Assembly: GCA_019187105.1 (NCBI GenBank)
Contig: JABAQM010000001.1
Span: forward strand, 434,001 to 498,000
Length of the DNA: 64,000 bases
Reading direction: 5' to 3'
From: Fimbriimonadaceae bacterium
GTDB taxonomy: Bacteria; Armatimonadota; Fimbriimonadia; Fimbriimonadales; Fimbriimonadaceae
Made by a program: the position numbers and the translations under genes. Position 1 is the first letter of the stretch; each line of letters begins with the position of its first letter. Positions 29,205-37,759 of the stretch are shown here, one piece after another. The notes under the pieces were generated by a model, which saw only the letters and a list, made by a program, of their open reading frames with translations, was not told where the DNA came from and did not search any database.

Positions 29205-32157
29205 GGGTCTTCGCTTCAAGCCAAGGCTTGAGATCAGCCTTCTCCAACACAGCTAGCCGATCAAGCTCGGACTGCAGTTCGCGACTCAGCCGGTCGAAGA
29301 CCTCCCTGGCCTGCCTTGTTGGTCGGTAGTCACCGGTTAACACGGTGCCAAGTACACCAAACAGCTTGTCATTCAGCCGAATCGGGTAATTCAGCATGTC
29401 CTGTCCACTCTGCAGCTTCGTCTGGTAGATGGCCTCCTCGATTGGCCGTAGCTTGGCGAGAACCGCGTCGGCAGCTTCCCTTTGCTCCGGTTTGGCCTTC
29501 ACCGCATCCTCGACTTTCTTGCGGTGCTCGCGGATGCGGACGACGGCCTGGTTAGCCTCGTCGGCACGCTTGGATACCACGGTTGCGAACTCGTACTGCT
29601 CCCAAAGATCCTTGTCACTGGACGACGAGCGAGGGTCACGCATCCACTTGAACTTCCGCTCAGTTGCGACTCCGTCAACCGTCATCCGCACCGTGTACTC
29701 GCCGGGTGGAACGGTGATCGAGGAGCCCCCACCTGTCCAGAGCAGGATTCCGGAGGGAACGCGCGCTCCGGGCATAGCGAGCCACTTGGCGACCCGGTGG
29801 TGACCAGCCGATTTGCTTTGCCCCGAATCCTTGGGCAGGACGATCCCGCGCGGACCAAAGACTTCGAAGTCGAGGGTCTTCACCTCCTTGGGCAGGTAAT
29901 AGTCCAGCACGACCCCGCTCTGACTTCGGCCCCATCGAACCCGATGGGCATCGGCTGGCTGATAAAGCGTCGCCGCCGCGCCCGCCTGCTGGCGCAAGGG
30001 AGTCAGGTTCTCAAGAACCCAGAATGAGCGACCGTGGGTTGCGGCGCACAGATCGTTCTCCTTGACCACGAGGTCGTGGATGGGTACCACGGGAAGGCTT
30101 CTCCCCATTCGGCGCCATGTTCGCCCGTCATCAGGGCTAATGAGTACGCCCGTCTCGGTACCTGCGTAGAGCAGTCCGCGGCGAACCGGGTCCTCGCGCA
30201 CGACTCGCACAAACGAGTCCTTTGGCATTCCGCCATCGATCCGCTGCCAGGTCTTGCCGAGGTCGGACGTGACGAAGGCATAGGGCGCGTGGTCATCGTT
30301 CTCGTGATTGTCCACCGCAAGGTAGGAAACATTGGCATCGTGTGGCGACGCCTCGATCATGCTGCAAAGTCCCCACTCTGGGAGCTCTTTGGGCGTCACA
30401 TTCGCCCAGCTCTTCCCTCCATCGGTTGTCACGTGAACCAGCCCGTCGTCGGATCCCGCCCAAATCAGCCCCCTGCGTCTGGGCGATTCTGCCAGCGTGA
30501 AAACGGTGCCGTAATACTCGACGCTGGTGTTGTCCTTCGTGATCGGACCGCCGCTCGACTGCATCTTCGATTTATCGTTCCGGGTGAGGTCGGGGCTGAT
30601 TTTCTGCCAAGACTCGCCGAGGTTCGTCGATACGAGAACATACTGCGACGAGGTGTAAAGGCGGTTAGCGTCGTGAGGCGAGAAGACGATCGGAAACGTC
30701 CACTGGAACCGGTGCTCGAGGTCCGCCGCACCCGCACCCATCGGGTTATCCGGCCATGGGTTGACGTCGCGCGATTCGTTCGTTCGGTGATTGAACAAGC
30801 TGAGGTACCCGCCATAGCTACCACCAAAGACGAGATCAGGATTCTTGGGGTGAGCGGCGACGTAGCCGCTTTCGCCCCCCGCAGTCTCCTCGTAGCCGCG
30901 CAGTCCGCCTTGGCCCCCGCGAACCTTCATGCGAACCGTCGAGTTGTCCTGCTGCGCACCGAGCAATCGGTAGGGAAAGTCGCTGTCGGTTGAGACGTGA
31001 TAGAACTGCGCGGTCGCAAAGTCCTGCTCCGACCACGTTCTCCCTCCATCCGTCGAAACCGTTGCACCACCATCGTTCGCCACGATCATGCGAGTGGGGT
31101 CGTCAGGATCGATCCACATGTCGTGGTTGTCCGGATGGCGAGCGAACATGGTCGAATAGGTCTTTCCGCCGTCGCTTCCCCGACCAATAGCCACGTTGAG
31201 GATGAAGGATTTCTCCTTATCCTTGGGGTCAGGAATGATGTGGGTGTAGTACCACGCGCGTTGCCGCCAGTTGCGGTTGGAGTTGCCCGCCTTCCACGTG
31301 GCGCCGCCATCGTCGCTCGTGTATACGCCCCCTTGGTCTGCTTCGATAATCGCGTAAACACGCTTGGGATCGGCCGGTGAAAATGCCACGCCAACCTTTC
31401 CCCACAAGCCGATGGGCAGTCCCGGATTCACCGCGATATCCTTCCACGTCTCGCCTCCATCCTTGCTCTGCCAGAGTCGGCTGCCTTCTCCACCGCTGTT
31501 TAGCGAATAAGGAGTGCGCCATGCGGTCCACGTTGCTGCGATCAGGTGGTCAGCGTTCGACGGGTCAAGGGTCAAGGAAATTGCGCCCGAACGGTCGTCG
31601 ACATAGAGAGTCTTCTTCCACGTCTTTCCGCCGTCCACCGACTTGTAAACTCCGCGCTCAGGATGGGGGCCATACACATGGCCAAGCGCCGCAACCCAGA
31701 CGGTGTCGGGATTCTTGGGATGAATGCGGACCTTCCCGATGAAGCGCGTATCCGCAAGGCCCATATGGGTCCACGTGCGCCCGGCATCGGTCGATTTATA
31801 AACACCATCTCCAGGGCTGATGTTTCCCCGGATGTCGCACTCGCCCATGCCGACATAGACCACGTCAGGGTTACTTTCACTCACTGCCACGGCCCCGACC
31901 GATCCCCATTTTAAAAACCCGTCGGTCACGCATCGCCAGTTCTGGCCGGAATCGGTGGACTTCCAAACTCCTCCGCCGGTGGTGCCCATGTAGAATTCGG
32001 CCGGACGTCCCTTGACGCCGCTCACTGCCACCGAACGTCCACCGCGATCAGGTCCGATGCCGCGCCACGAGAGATCGCCGGCAGCGGCGTCGAAGGGTGT
32101 CTGGGCGATCCCCGCAAAGGGCAAAACAACGAATAGCAAAAAGGCCCGCCGAAGCAT
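29194..32157 (-). CDS. Secreted sortilin/VPS10-like BNR-repeat protein
   Basis: A 987-residue extracellular protein with a signal peptide (FLLFVVLPFAGIAQ). It contains more than ten Asp-box/BNR repeats of the form SxDxGxTW: STDSGQNWRCV, STDAGRTWTHM, SVDGGKTWKKT, SKDGGETWKDI, SDDGGATWKAG, STDGGRTWSEQ, TTDGGKSWANV and SPDDGRTWRRM. Together they make a ten-bladed beta-propeller as in Por-sorting and photosystem-assembly-like proteins annotated as glycosyl hydrolases. The C-terminal 240 residues (after LYQPADAHRVRWG) hold a beta-sandwich and a final helical segment. No hydrolase active site is visible. Its stop overlaps the end of the converging hydrolase gene by 11 bases. Confidence 0.85.
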   Translation of the reverse strand: MLRRAFLLFVVLPFAGIAQTPFDAAAGDLSWRGIGPDRGGRSVAVSGVKGRPAEFYMGTTGGGVWKSTDSGQNWRCVTDGFLKWGSVGAVAVSESNPDVVYVGMGECDIRGNISPGDGVYKSTDAGRTWTHMGLADTRFIGKVRIHPKNPDTVWVAALGHVYGPHPERGVYKSVDGGKTWKKTLYVDDRSGAISLTLDPSNADHLIAATWTAWRTPYSLNSGGEGSRLWQSKDGGETWKDIAVNPGLPIGLWGKVGVAFSPADPKRVYAIIEADQGGVYTSDDGGATWKAGNSNRNWRQRAWYYTHIIPDPKDKEKSFILNVAIGRGSDGGKTYSTMFARHPDNHDMWIDPDDPTRMIVANDGGATVSTDGGRTWSEQDFATAQFYHVSTDSDFPYRLLGAQQDNSTVRMKVRGGQGGLRGYEETAGGESGYVAAHPKNPDLVFGGSYGGYLSLFNHRTNESRDVNPWPDNPMGAGAADLEHRFQWTFPIVFSPHDANRLYTSSQYVLVSTNLGESWQKISPDLTRNDKSKMQSSGGPITKDNTSVEYYGTVFTLAESPRRRGLIWAGSDDGLVHVTTDGGKSWANVTPKELPEWGLCSMIEASPHDANVSYLAVDNHENDDHAPYAFVTSDLGKTWQRIDGGMPKDSFVRVVREDPVRRGLLYAGTETGVLISPDDGRTWRRMGRSLPVVPIHDLVVKENDLCAATHGRSFWVLENLTPLRQQAGAAATLYQPADAHRVRWGRSQSGVVLDYYLPKEVKTLDFEVFGPRGIVLPKDSGQSKSAGHHRVAKWLAMPGARVPSGILLWTGGGSSITVPPGEYTVRMTVDGVATERKFKWMRDPRSSSSDKDLWEQYEFATVVSKRADEANQAVVRIREHRKKVEDAVKAKPEQREAADAVLAKLRPIEEAIYQTKLQSGQDMLNYPIRLNDKLFGVLGTVLTGDYRPTRQAREVFDRLSRELQSELDRLAVLEKADLKPWLEAKTPTR

Positions 32158-32191
32158 GACCTTTACTCTAGCATCCGAAGGCGCGGAGCGT

Positions 32192-32218
32192 GGGTGCGGG
32201 GTCTGGGGCCCCGCATCC
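32192..32218 (-). terminator. GC hairpin between PEP-CTERM and BNR genes
   Basis: A ten-pair stem (GGGTGCGGGG / CCCCGCATCC with one G-T pair) with a 7-base loop lies 9 bases past the PEP-CTERM stop. No T-run follows, so it may be a weak terminator only. Confidence 0.4.
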
Positions 32219-32226
32219 CATTGAAG

Positions 32227-33045
32227 TTACGCCTGGCTCGTTCGTGCGCGGCGCTTGCGGAAGGCAACAGCGAGTCCAGAGCCAACCATTACCCAGGTAG
32301 CGGGTTCCGGAACGGGCGTTGCGACGTTGAAGAACATCAGGTCGACCTGTTGGGCGTTCTGAACAAGGTCGCTTCTAGTCAAGGTCAGCTCGATTCGCCC
32401 AACGTTTTGCAGATTGCCAACGTGGACAACGCCACCTTGTCCGAAGTTCGGATCGGCGGCCGTATCCTGCACATAGAAGCGAGTGGAGAGTCCCACCGCC
32501 GCTCGCTGAGTCCAGCTCGTCGAGAAATATCCCTGAGTTCCCGGTGCGGAAGAGTCGTACTCCGCAATCGTGTTCCAGGTGTTGACGTCGATCTGGACGT
32601 TGGTGCTGTCCCAGGCCGAAAGCGTGTACTCGTAGCCGTTGTGGATATTGCCGATGAGCATCTGGCCGCCAGAACCCCAGGCGTAGCCAGCCGAAAAGTT
32701 AAAGGTGACGGTGCTGCCGAGTCCGTTCTGCCCATGAATCTGGAATTCGTTGGAGAACAGGTTGTTGGCGCCCGTAATCGCATAAGGCATGCCCCAGGTC
32801 CCAGGAGCGGCGGCAAAACCTGGATGAGCGTCGAATCCCGATATTGTGCCTGCTGCACTTGTATTCGAGTAGGAATATCCGCTGGACGAGAATTGCGCCG
32901 TCCAGTCTTTCCAGTCATATTGGGCGTTCGCCGTCATCGCAGATACTGCCGTTAAGGCCAGCGTTACACATCGCCATCCCTTTCTGGAACTGCCGTGGGC
33001 GCGAAGCGCCGATACTTCCCTCTTAACCTGTTGTTCTCGTTTCAT
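32227..33045 (-). CDS. PEP-CTERM exported protein
   Basis: A 272-residue protein whose C-terminus carries the PEP-CTERM sorting signal: VPEPATW, a hydrophobic segment VMVGSGLAVA and the basic tail FRKRRAR. Such proteins are cleaved and anchored by exosortase. The start is ATG at 33045 with GAGGAA eight bases upstream. This gives an unusually long N-region before the membrane segment VTLALTAVSAMTANA. The passenger is beta-rich with DWKDWTAQFSSSGYSY. I recognise no further domain. Exosortase is not in the window. Confidence 0.83.
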   Translation of the reverse strand: MKREQQVKREVSALRAHGSSRKGWRCVTLALTAVSAMTANAQYDWKDWTAQFSSSGYSYSNTSAAGTISGFDAHPGFAAAPGTWGMPYAITGANNLFSNEFQIHGQNGLGSTVTFNFSAGYAWGSGGQMLIGNIHNGYEYTLSAWDSTNVQIDVNTWNTIAEYDSSAPGTQGYFSTSWTQRAAVGLSTRFYVQDTAADPNFGQGGVVHVGNLQNVGRIELTLTRSDLVQNAQQVDLMFFNVATPVPEPATWVMVGSGLAVAFRKRRARTSQA

Positions 33046-33292
33046 TTGGTTTCCTCGTTCGACCTGTGGGATCACTTGCTATCGATCGCCATTCAGGTTC
33101 GTATCGGGGTGGTGGCCTGTCACCCGGAGAACGTGGCGAGAACGTGCGACAAAGCCAATAGATTGGGACCTTTGGCCCACCAACCCGCGGCGAACAACAG
33201 TGGAGTTCTGCGAGTCACGTTCACCGTCCTGGAACACCGGACCGCACCATAACGTTGCACATGGCAAGGCCTTAAGGCCCCGGAGGGCTGGT

Positions 33293-34363
33293 ATGTTGTT
33301 TGCTTCGATCTTGTTCTCGTGCTCGACGCTGCTTGCCGATGCTGAATGCGGAGCTCTGCCAAAACTCGGCACAACCGTCAACACGTTCAGTAAGAACCTG
33401 CGGACCATCTTCCAGGACCGAAAGGGCCACTATTGGTTCGGAAGCGACGGCGAAGGGGTAACCCGATACGACGGCAAAGGACTCGTTCGCTTCACGACGA
33501 AGGACGGGCTGCCAGGCGACCAGGTCAACGGCATCCAGGAAGACAGAAAAGGAAACCTGCACTTCACCACCAGCGGCGGAATCGGAAAGTACGACGGCAA
33601 GTCTTTCACCACCTTGAAGCCCGTGGTCATGGACGCGCCTGACAAAGGTTGGCGGATGCACAAGGACGATCTTTGGTTCGCTTGGGGGTCAAAGGACGGC
33701 GGGCCTTCGCGCTACGACGGCAATACGCTCTACTCTCTGCGCTTTCCGAAACACCACCTCGAAGACGCCAAGCTCGAACTCAAGCCGGCGTCGAGCATGT
33801 ACGCGATCTACACGATCTACAAAGATAGGAAGGGGCACCTCTGGTTTGGTACCGCCGATGCGGGTCTTTGCCGCTACGACGGGAAGACGATCAACTGGCT
33901 CTATGAGGAGCACTTGACAACTGCCCCGAACGGCGGGTCGTTCGGCATCCGATCGATCATTGAAGACCGTGACGGCAGGCTCTGGATCTGCAATACGCGG
34001 AACAGATTCTTGGTCTCACCTAAGAACCGTTCGTCGCACGGCCTGATCGAGTACAAGGCGGACGAGGGGACGGGCAGCCTGAAGTCTGTCGTCGGCATGG
34101 AATCCCTCTACTTTCAATCGGTCGTCAAGGGCAAGGAGGGCGATCTCTGGATGATGCCCTGGGGTGGGGGAATCCTCCGCTACGATGGCAAAAAGGTGAC
34201 CCACTACCCGGTCAAAGACGGTGATGAAGACGCGTACATGAGCCAGATCTACAAGGATCGCAAGGGCGGCTTGTGGATCGCCAGTCAGACGGGTGGCCCC
34301 TACAGGTTCAACGGCAAGTCGTTTGAGAGGTTCCTGCCATCCGGAATCGAGAGCCGGCGGTGA
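33293..34363 (+). CDS. Secreted 'regulator propeller' repeat protein
   Basis: A 356-residue protein with a signal or lipoprotein-type leader (MLFASILFSCSTLLADAEC). It has at least six repeats of the two-component-regulator propeller: FQDRKGHYWFGSDGEGVTRYDGK, QEDRKGNLHFTTSGGIGKYDGK, YKDRKGHLWFGTADAGLCRYDGK, IEDRDGRLWICN, and YKDRKGGLWIASQTGGPYRFNGK. Unlike hybrid two-component sensors, it has no kinase or TM domain. It is therefore a free sensor-like or ligand-binding propeller. ATG at 33293 follows a good GGAGGG ribosome site; longer starts would disrupt the leader. Confidence 0.82.
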   Translation: MLFASILFSCSTLLADAECGALPKLGTTVNTFSKNLRTIFQDRKGHYWFGSDGEGVTRYDGKGLVRFTTKDGLPGDQVNGIQEDRKGNLHFTTSGGIGKYDGKSFTTLKPVVMDAPDKGWRMHKDDLWFAWGSKDGGPSRYDGNTLYSLRFPKHHLEDAKLELKPASSMYAIYTIYKDRKGHLWFGTADAGLCRYDGKTINWLYEEHLTTAPNGGSFGIRSIIEDRDGRLWICNTRNRFLVSPKNRSSHGLIEYKADEGTGSLKSVVGMESLYFQSVVKGKEGDLWMMPWGGGILRYDGKKVTHYPVKDGDEDAYMSQIYKDRKGGLWIASQTGGPYRFNGKSFERFLPSGIESRR

Positions 34364-34395
34364 CTTCGCTCTAGCTGTACCGACAATGGACAAGC

Positions 34396-34614
34396 CTATG
34401 ATCGGAGGGCAAGCTTGGCCGCGATTCCAACCGCTGCCGTGCCCGCCAGAACAAGCAGCGCACAGCGAAGTACGTAAGACCAGCCGGATGATGCATCTAC
34501 AAAGCTCAGGCCAAGTCCATAGAGCGACACGCCGATCACGAACAACGCGAAGGCAAGCAGACTTCTCGCTGCCCGATGCCGTCCATGCTCGTCCTTTCCG
34601 CCATCGGTCTTCAC
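34396..34614 (-). CDS. Small two-TM membrane protein, hypothetical
   Basis: A 72-residue frame opening with GTG. It contains a basic, charged N-terminus followed by two hydrophobic segments (SLLAFALFVIGVSLYGLGLSF and CALLVLAGTAAVGIAAKLAL). It lies in an otherwise gene-poor 590-base gap. The transmembrane pattern supports a real gene, but there is no homologue I recognise and the ribosome site is not clear. Confidence 0.42.
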   Translation of the reverse strand: MKTDGGKDEHGRHRAARSLLAFALFVIGVSLYGLGLSFVDASSGWSYVLRCALLVLAGTAAVGIAAKLALRS

Positions 34615-34651
34615 TACCGAGTTAAGTGTACGAGAACGATTTAGGATGTCG

Positions 34652-34835
34652 TCACTTTAACGCGGCTAAAAGGGTGTCAGTGAATTTGGCAGGCTGCTCA
34701 AGCCACGGGAAGTGGCCGCACTTCTCGATCCAAGTCATCGAGGTCTGGGGCAGCAGATCTTTGATTTGAAAGGCCGTGCTCGGGTCAATGGGGTCTTGTC
34801 GGCCCTGGAATCAGCACGGCCGGTCCCTTGTAACG
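34652..34835 (-). pseudogene. Remnant of an alpha/beta-hydrolase gene
   Basis: Reading the minus strand, the last 55 or so codons give GRQDPIDPSTAFQIKDLLP, then TWIEKCGHFPWLEQPAKF and a stop. This is a typical C-terminus of an alpha/beta hydrolase, with the catalytic His in GHFPWLEQP. Just upstream RYKGPAVLIP matches the preceding strand, but in a different frame, and nothing of the nucleophile elbow remains. The gene is therefore a frameshifted, truncated relic of about 184 bases. The rest of the 34364-34957 gap holds only the small membrane frame above. Confidence 0.65.
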
Positions 34836-34957
34836 TGTGGCGGATTATGCAAGCGGCACGGTTAGCCGTAAGTCGACATCTGATGGACCTGGCTTGACAA
34901 GAACCGGCGTTCCTATTACCAAGCCCTCGGCCGAATGTCGACTGACGGAGACCTGAA

Positions 34958-36097
34958 ATGATGACCGCGTTGTTAACCCTGCTCGTTGCCATTCAAAACC
35001 AGCCGATGGAGGTCTCCTCCAGTGAAGGCACGCTGAGAGTCGAGCGCCTCGCTTCGCTCGAATACCCCTGGGGCATGTGCTACCTGCCCGATGGCCGGCT
35101 GCTCATCACCGAGAAGCCGGGACGGCTGCGCATGTGGACCGACGGTGTCCTCTCCGCGCCCATAAAGGGCGTCCCGAAGGTGGTGTATCACGACCAAGGC
35201 GGCTTGCTGGATGTGGAGCGCGATCCGAACTTCGACCAAAACCAGCTGATCTACCTCTATTTTGTTGAGGCAGCGAGCCGGCAACCCGGCGCGCGCGACC
35301 CATGGGACCCAAGAATCGGACCAAAGCCGAAGCGGGTGGACAACACGCTCAAGGGTGGTGCGGTCGCGCGGGCCAAGCTGGTCGGCGATCGTCTCGAGGG
35401 CCTTAGAGTGATCTGGCGACAGGTGCCCAAAACGATCGGCCGAGGGCACTTCGGCGGACGGATCGTTTTCGACGGAAGCGACCGGCTCTACATCACATCG
35501 GGCGACCGCCAGCGGTTCACGCCGGCCCAAAATCGGAAAAGCAGCCTCGGCAAGGTTGTACGTATCGCGTCGAACGGCTCCATCCCGGTCGACAATCCTT
35601 GGCAAGGCAGCGATCTTTGGTCCGTGGGACACCGGAATCCGCTCAGCGCAGCCATCGATCCTGAAACCGGAAGGCTCTGGATCGCCGAGATGGGTCCGCT
35701 CGGCGGCGACGAGCTGAACGTGCCCACGGCCAAACGGAACTATGGCTGGCCGGTGGTGAGCAACGGCGACAACTACGACCGCTCCCCCATTCCCGATCAC
35801 AACACACGGCCGGAATTCGTCCAACCTGTCATCACGTGGAGTCCGGTGATTTCTCCGAGCGGCATGATCTTCTATCGAGGCGACATGTTCCCCGCTTGGA
35901 AGGGCGATGCGCTCATCGGAGGCTTGTCTTCCATGGCGCTCGTTCGGGTCAGCATCGATGGCAACCAGGCCAAGGAGGCCGAGCGCATCCAACTCGGTCG
36001 GCGAATCCGCGACGTCATCGAAGCGGACGATGGCTCGTTGCTTCTGCTGGTGGACGCGAAACGGGGCGGCATGCTGCGGTTGTCACGGAAACCCTAG
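34958..36097 (+). CDS. PQQ-dependent sugar dehydrogenase (soluble GDH/HHIP-like beta-propeller)
   Basis: A 379-residue six-bladed propeller enzyme of the soluble aldose-sugar dehydrogenase/YliI family, which oxidises aldoses in the periplasm with PQQ. Visible blocks: LEYPWGMCYLPDGRLLITEKPGRLRMW, HDQGGLLDVERDPNFDQNQLIYLYF, GRGHFGGRIVFDGSDRLYITSGDR, VGHRNPLSAAIDPETGRLWIAEMGPLGGDELN and KRNYGWPVVSNGDNYD. The signal peptide is short (MMTALLTLLVAIQ). The conserved active-site His is seen in RGHFGGR. A ribosome site (GGAGA) precedes the ATG. No PQQ biosynthesis gene is near. Confidence 0.9.
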   Translation: MMTALLTLLVAIQNQPMEVSSSEGTLRVERLASLEYPWGMCYLPDGRLLITEKPGRLRMWTDGVLSAPIKGVPKVVYHDQGGLLDVERDPNFDQNQLIYLYFVEAASRQPGARDPWDPRIGPKPKRVDNTLKGGAVARAKLVGDRLEGLRVIWRQVPKTIGRGHFGGRIVFDGSDRLYITSGDRQRFTPAQNRKSSLGKVVRIASNGSIPVDNPWQGSDLWSVGHRNPLSAAIDPETGRLWIAEMGPLGGDELNVPTAKRNYGWPVVSNGDNYDRSPIPDHNTRPEFVQPVITWSPVISPSGMIFYRGDMFPAWKGDALIGGLSSMALVRVSIDGNQAKEAERIQLGRRIRDVIEADDGSLLLLVDAKRGGMLRLSRKP

Positions 36098-36133
36098 CCG
36101 GTTCGGAACAGGGTCGCCCGCAATCCCCAGTTC

Positions 36134-36334
36134 CTAAGTGAAATTCCGGAAAGAAACATACACCAGGACCAAACCCACCAGGACGAGGCAAGCTGCGGCA
36201 GCAACGGGCACCCGATTGTAGGGTAACCAAGAGACGATTAAATAGGCTCCGGCGCCAATGAAGAGCATGCCGAATAAAAACGCGGCTATAGCCCAACCCA
36301 GTCTTGCTAGTCCTGTTCCCCGTTGTTGAGACAT
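36134..36334 (-). CDS. Small two-TM membrane protein, hypothetical
   Basis: A 66-residue protein with two membrane segments (LGWAIAAFLFGMLFIGAGAYLIV and VAAAACLVLVGLVLVYVSF) separated by a short loop. The start is ATG with a conserved-looking polar N-terminus (MSQQRGTG). No family recognised. It follows the oxidoreductase on the same strand by 76 bases and may be cotranscribed. Confidence 0.6.
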   Translation of the reverse strand: MSQQRGTGLARLGWAIAAFLFGMLFIGAGAYLIVSWLPYNRVPVAAAACLVLVGLVLVYVSFRNFT

Positions 36335-36410
36335 GGCTCCTTTCCCACGGCGTCCGCATCTAGCATACGCGAACCCTCGGTGGGTGCCGATGGGGTCCGA
36401 GGACCGCGTG

Positions 36411-37511
36411 TCATCCCTTCGCCAGCTGGGTGGCTCGTTCCGCCATCACCACCGCACGCAGCCCGTTGTCCTCGGTAAGAAGCCGTTCGTTTGAAGGGTT
36501 GGCGATCCACGCCCTCTGGTCGGCGATCATGGACCTCAGCAGCCGCCCATAGACATGCATCTTTTCCTCTCGATCGCCGCCGTGCATGACGATGCGCTGG
36601 GTGGCCCGATGTCGCTTGTGGCGCGCGGTGAACTCGCGGTCGGTACCACCGTACATCGTGGTGACGTCGAACGTCGCACCCGGAAAGGTCTCGATCAGGG
36701 CCTTTGCCTCCGCGTCGTCGACGAGAGCCTCCAGCCGGAAGCGGGTCGGCACCCACTCCTCCATCACGATGTCGCCTCGCTCGAACAAGATACGGAACTC
36801 TTGCCGGTCCATGCGGTTCGCCTGCGTGAAGCTATGCAGGAAGTGGGCGTTTACACCGCCGTAGCGGGCCATGCATTCGACTTGCTCTTCCAGGCCCGAG
36901 TCGGGCCGAAGGTTCCGCGAGGCGCAAACGACCTCGCCCTCGCCGAACCAGTGGGCGAACAGGTCGAAAAAGTGGACGCCATGTTCAAGGAAGATGCCTC
37001 CGCTGATGTCCAAGTTCCAGAACCAGTGGTCTGGAGCCAGCCCCTCGTCACACGCGAAGTTGTCGAACCTGGCAAACAGCGGTTCACCTATCAGCCCGCG
37101 GTCGATGAGCGCCTTGACTTGAGCGACCAGGGGGTTATAGAGCTGCATCTGGTTGGCCACGCAGGCGAGCCCCTTATCCCTCGCGGTCTGGACCAGTCGA
37201 GACGCCTTCTCGGCCGTGAGGGCGAGCGGCTTTTCCACGATCACGTGCTTCCCGGCCGACAGCGCAGCAAGTGCTTGATCGAAGTGCAGGCTCGGTGGCG
37301 TACCGATGTAGATCAGGTCGACGTCGCTCCGCTCGAGCAGGGCTTCAAAGGTCAGCGGATCGCCAAGGTTGAAGCGGTCGCCGGCGCGGACCTGTGGCTC
37401 GCGCGAGGTCTCGCTATAGGCGGCAAGGCGAACACCCTCGACCTGCTCGAACTGCTGGCAAGCGAAGATCGCGAAACCGCCCATCCCGACGACGCCGATG
37501 CGGAGCTCCAT
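36411..37511 (-). CDS. Gfo/Idh/MocA family NAD(P)-dependent oxidoreductase
   Basis: A 366-residue dehydrogenase with the N-terminal Rossmann GxGxxG region (LRIGVVGMGGFAIFACQQF), IYIGTPPSLHFDQALAALSAGKHVIVEKPLALT with the conserved EKP, and the C-terminal domain containing GGIFLEHGVHFFDLFAHWFG. It has two possible ATGs nine bases apart; the second, at 37511, is preceded by GGAG. Probably a sugar or inositol dehydrogenase, substrate unknown. It is distinct in sequence from the paralogue at 8906-10066. Confidence 0.9.
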   Translation of the reverse strand: MELRIGVVGMGGFAIFACQQFEQVEGVRLAAYSETSREPQVRAGDRFNLGDPLTFEALLERSDVDLIYIGTPPSLHFDQALAALSAGKHVIVEKPLALTAEKASRLVQTARDKGLACVANQMQLYNPLVAQVKALIDRGLIGEPLFARFDNFACDEGLAPDHWFWNLDISGGIFLEHGVHFFDLFAHWFGEGEVVCASRNLRPDSGLEEQVECMARYGGVNAHFLHSFTQANRMDRQEFRILFERGDIVMEEWVPTRFRLEALVDDAEAKALIETFPGATFDVTTMYGGTDREFTARHKRHRATQRIVMHGGDREEKMHVYGRLLRSMIADQRAWIANPSNERLLTEDNGLRAVVMAERATQLAKG

Positions 37512-37759
37512 ATTCTCCATCTGACGCCGAATTGCCGCTCAAGCGTCCGCGTATGCCACGCCGAGACCGCTCTTACTGCTGACGAGCTGCCTTGATCGAT
37601 TTCGAAGACTTGGATTTGGCGCCGGGCTGATTCTGGGTCATCCGAAGTAGCGACTTTCGATTTTCGGCTGGTCTCGAGCACAATGAGCTGCCGGCCCGAT
37701 CAACTTTGGCGAACCACTGGGGCGCTCGCCGGTAGCCCAGCAAGGGAGATTAGATCACC

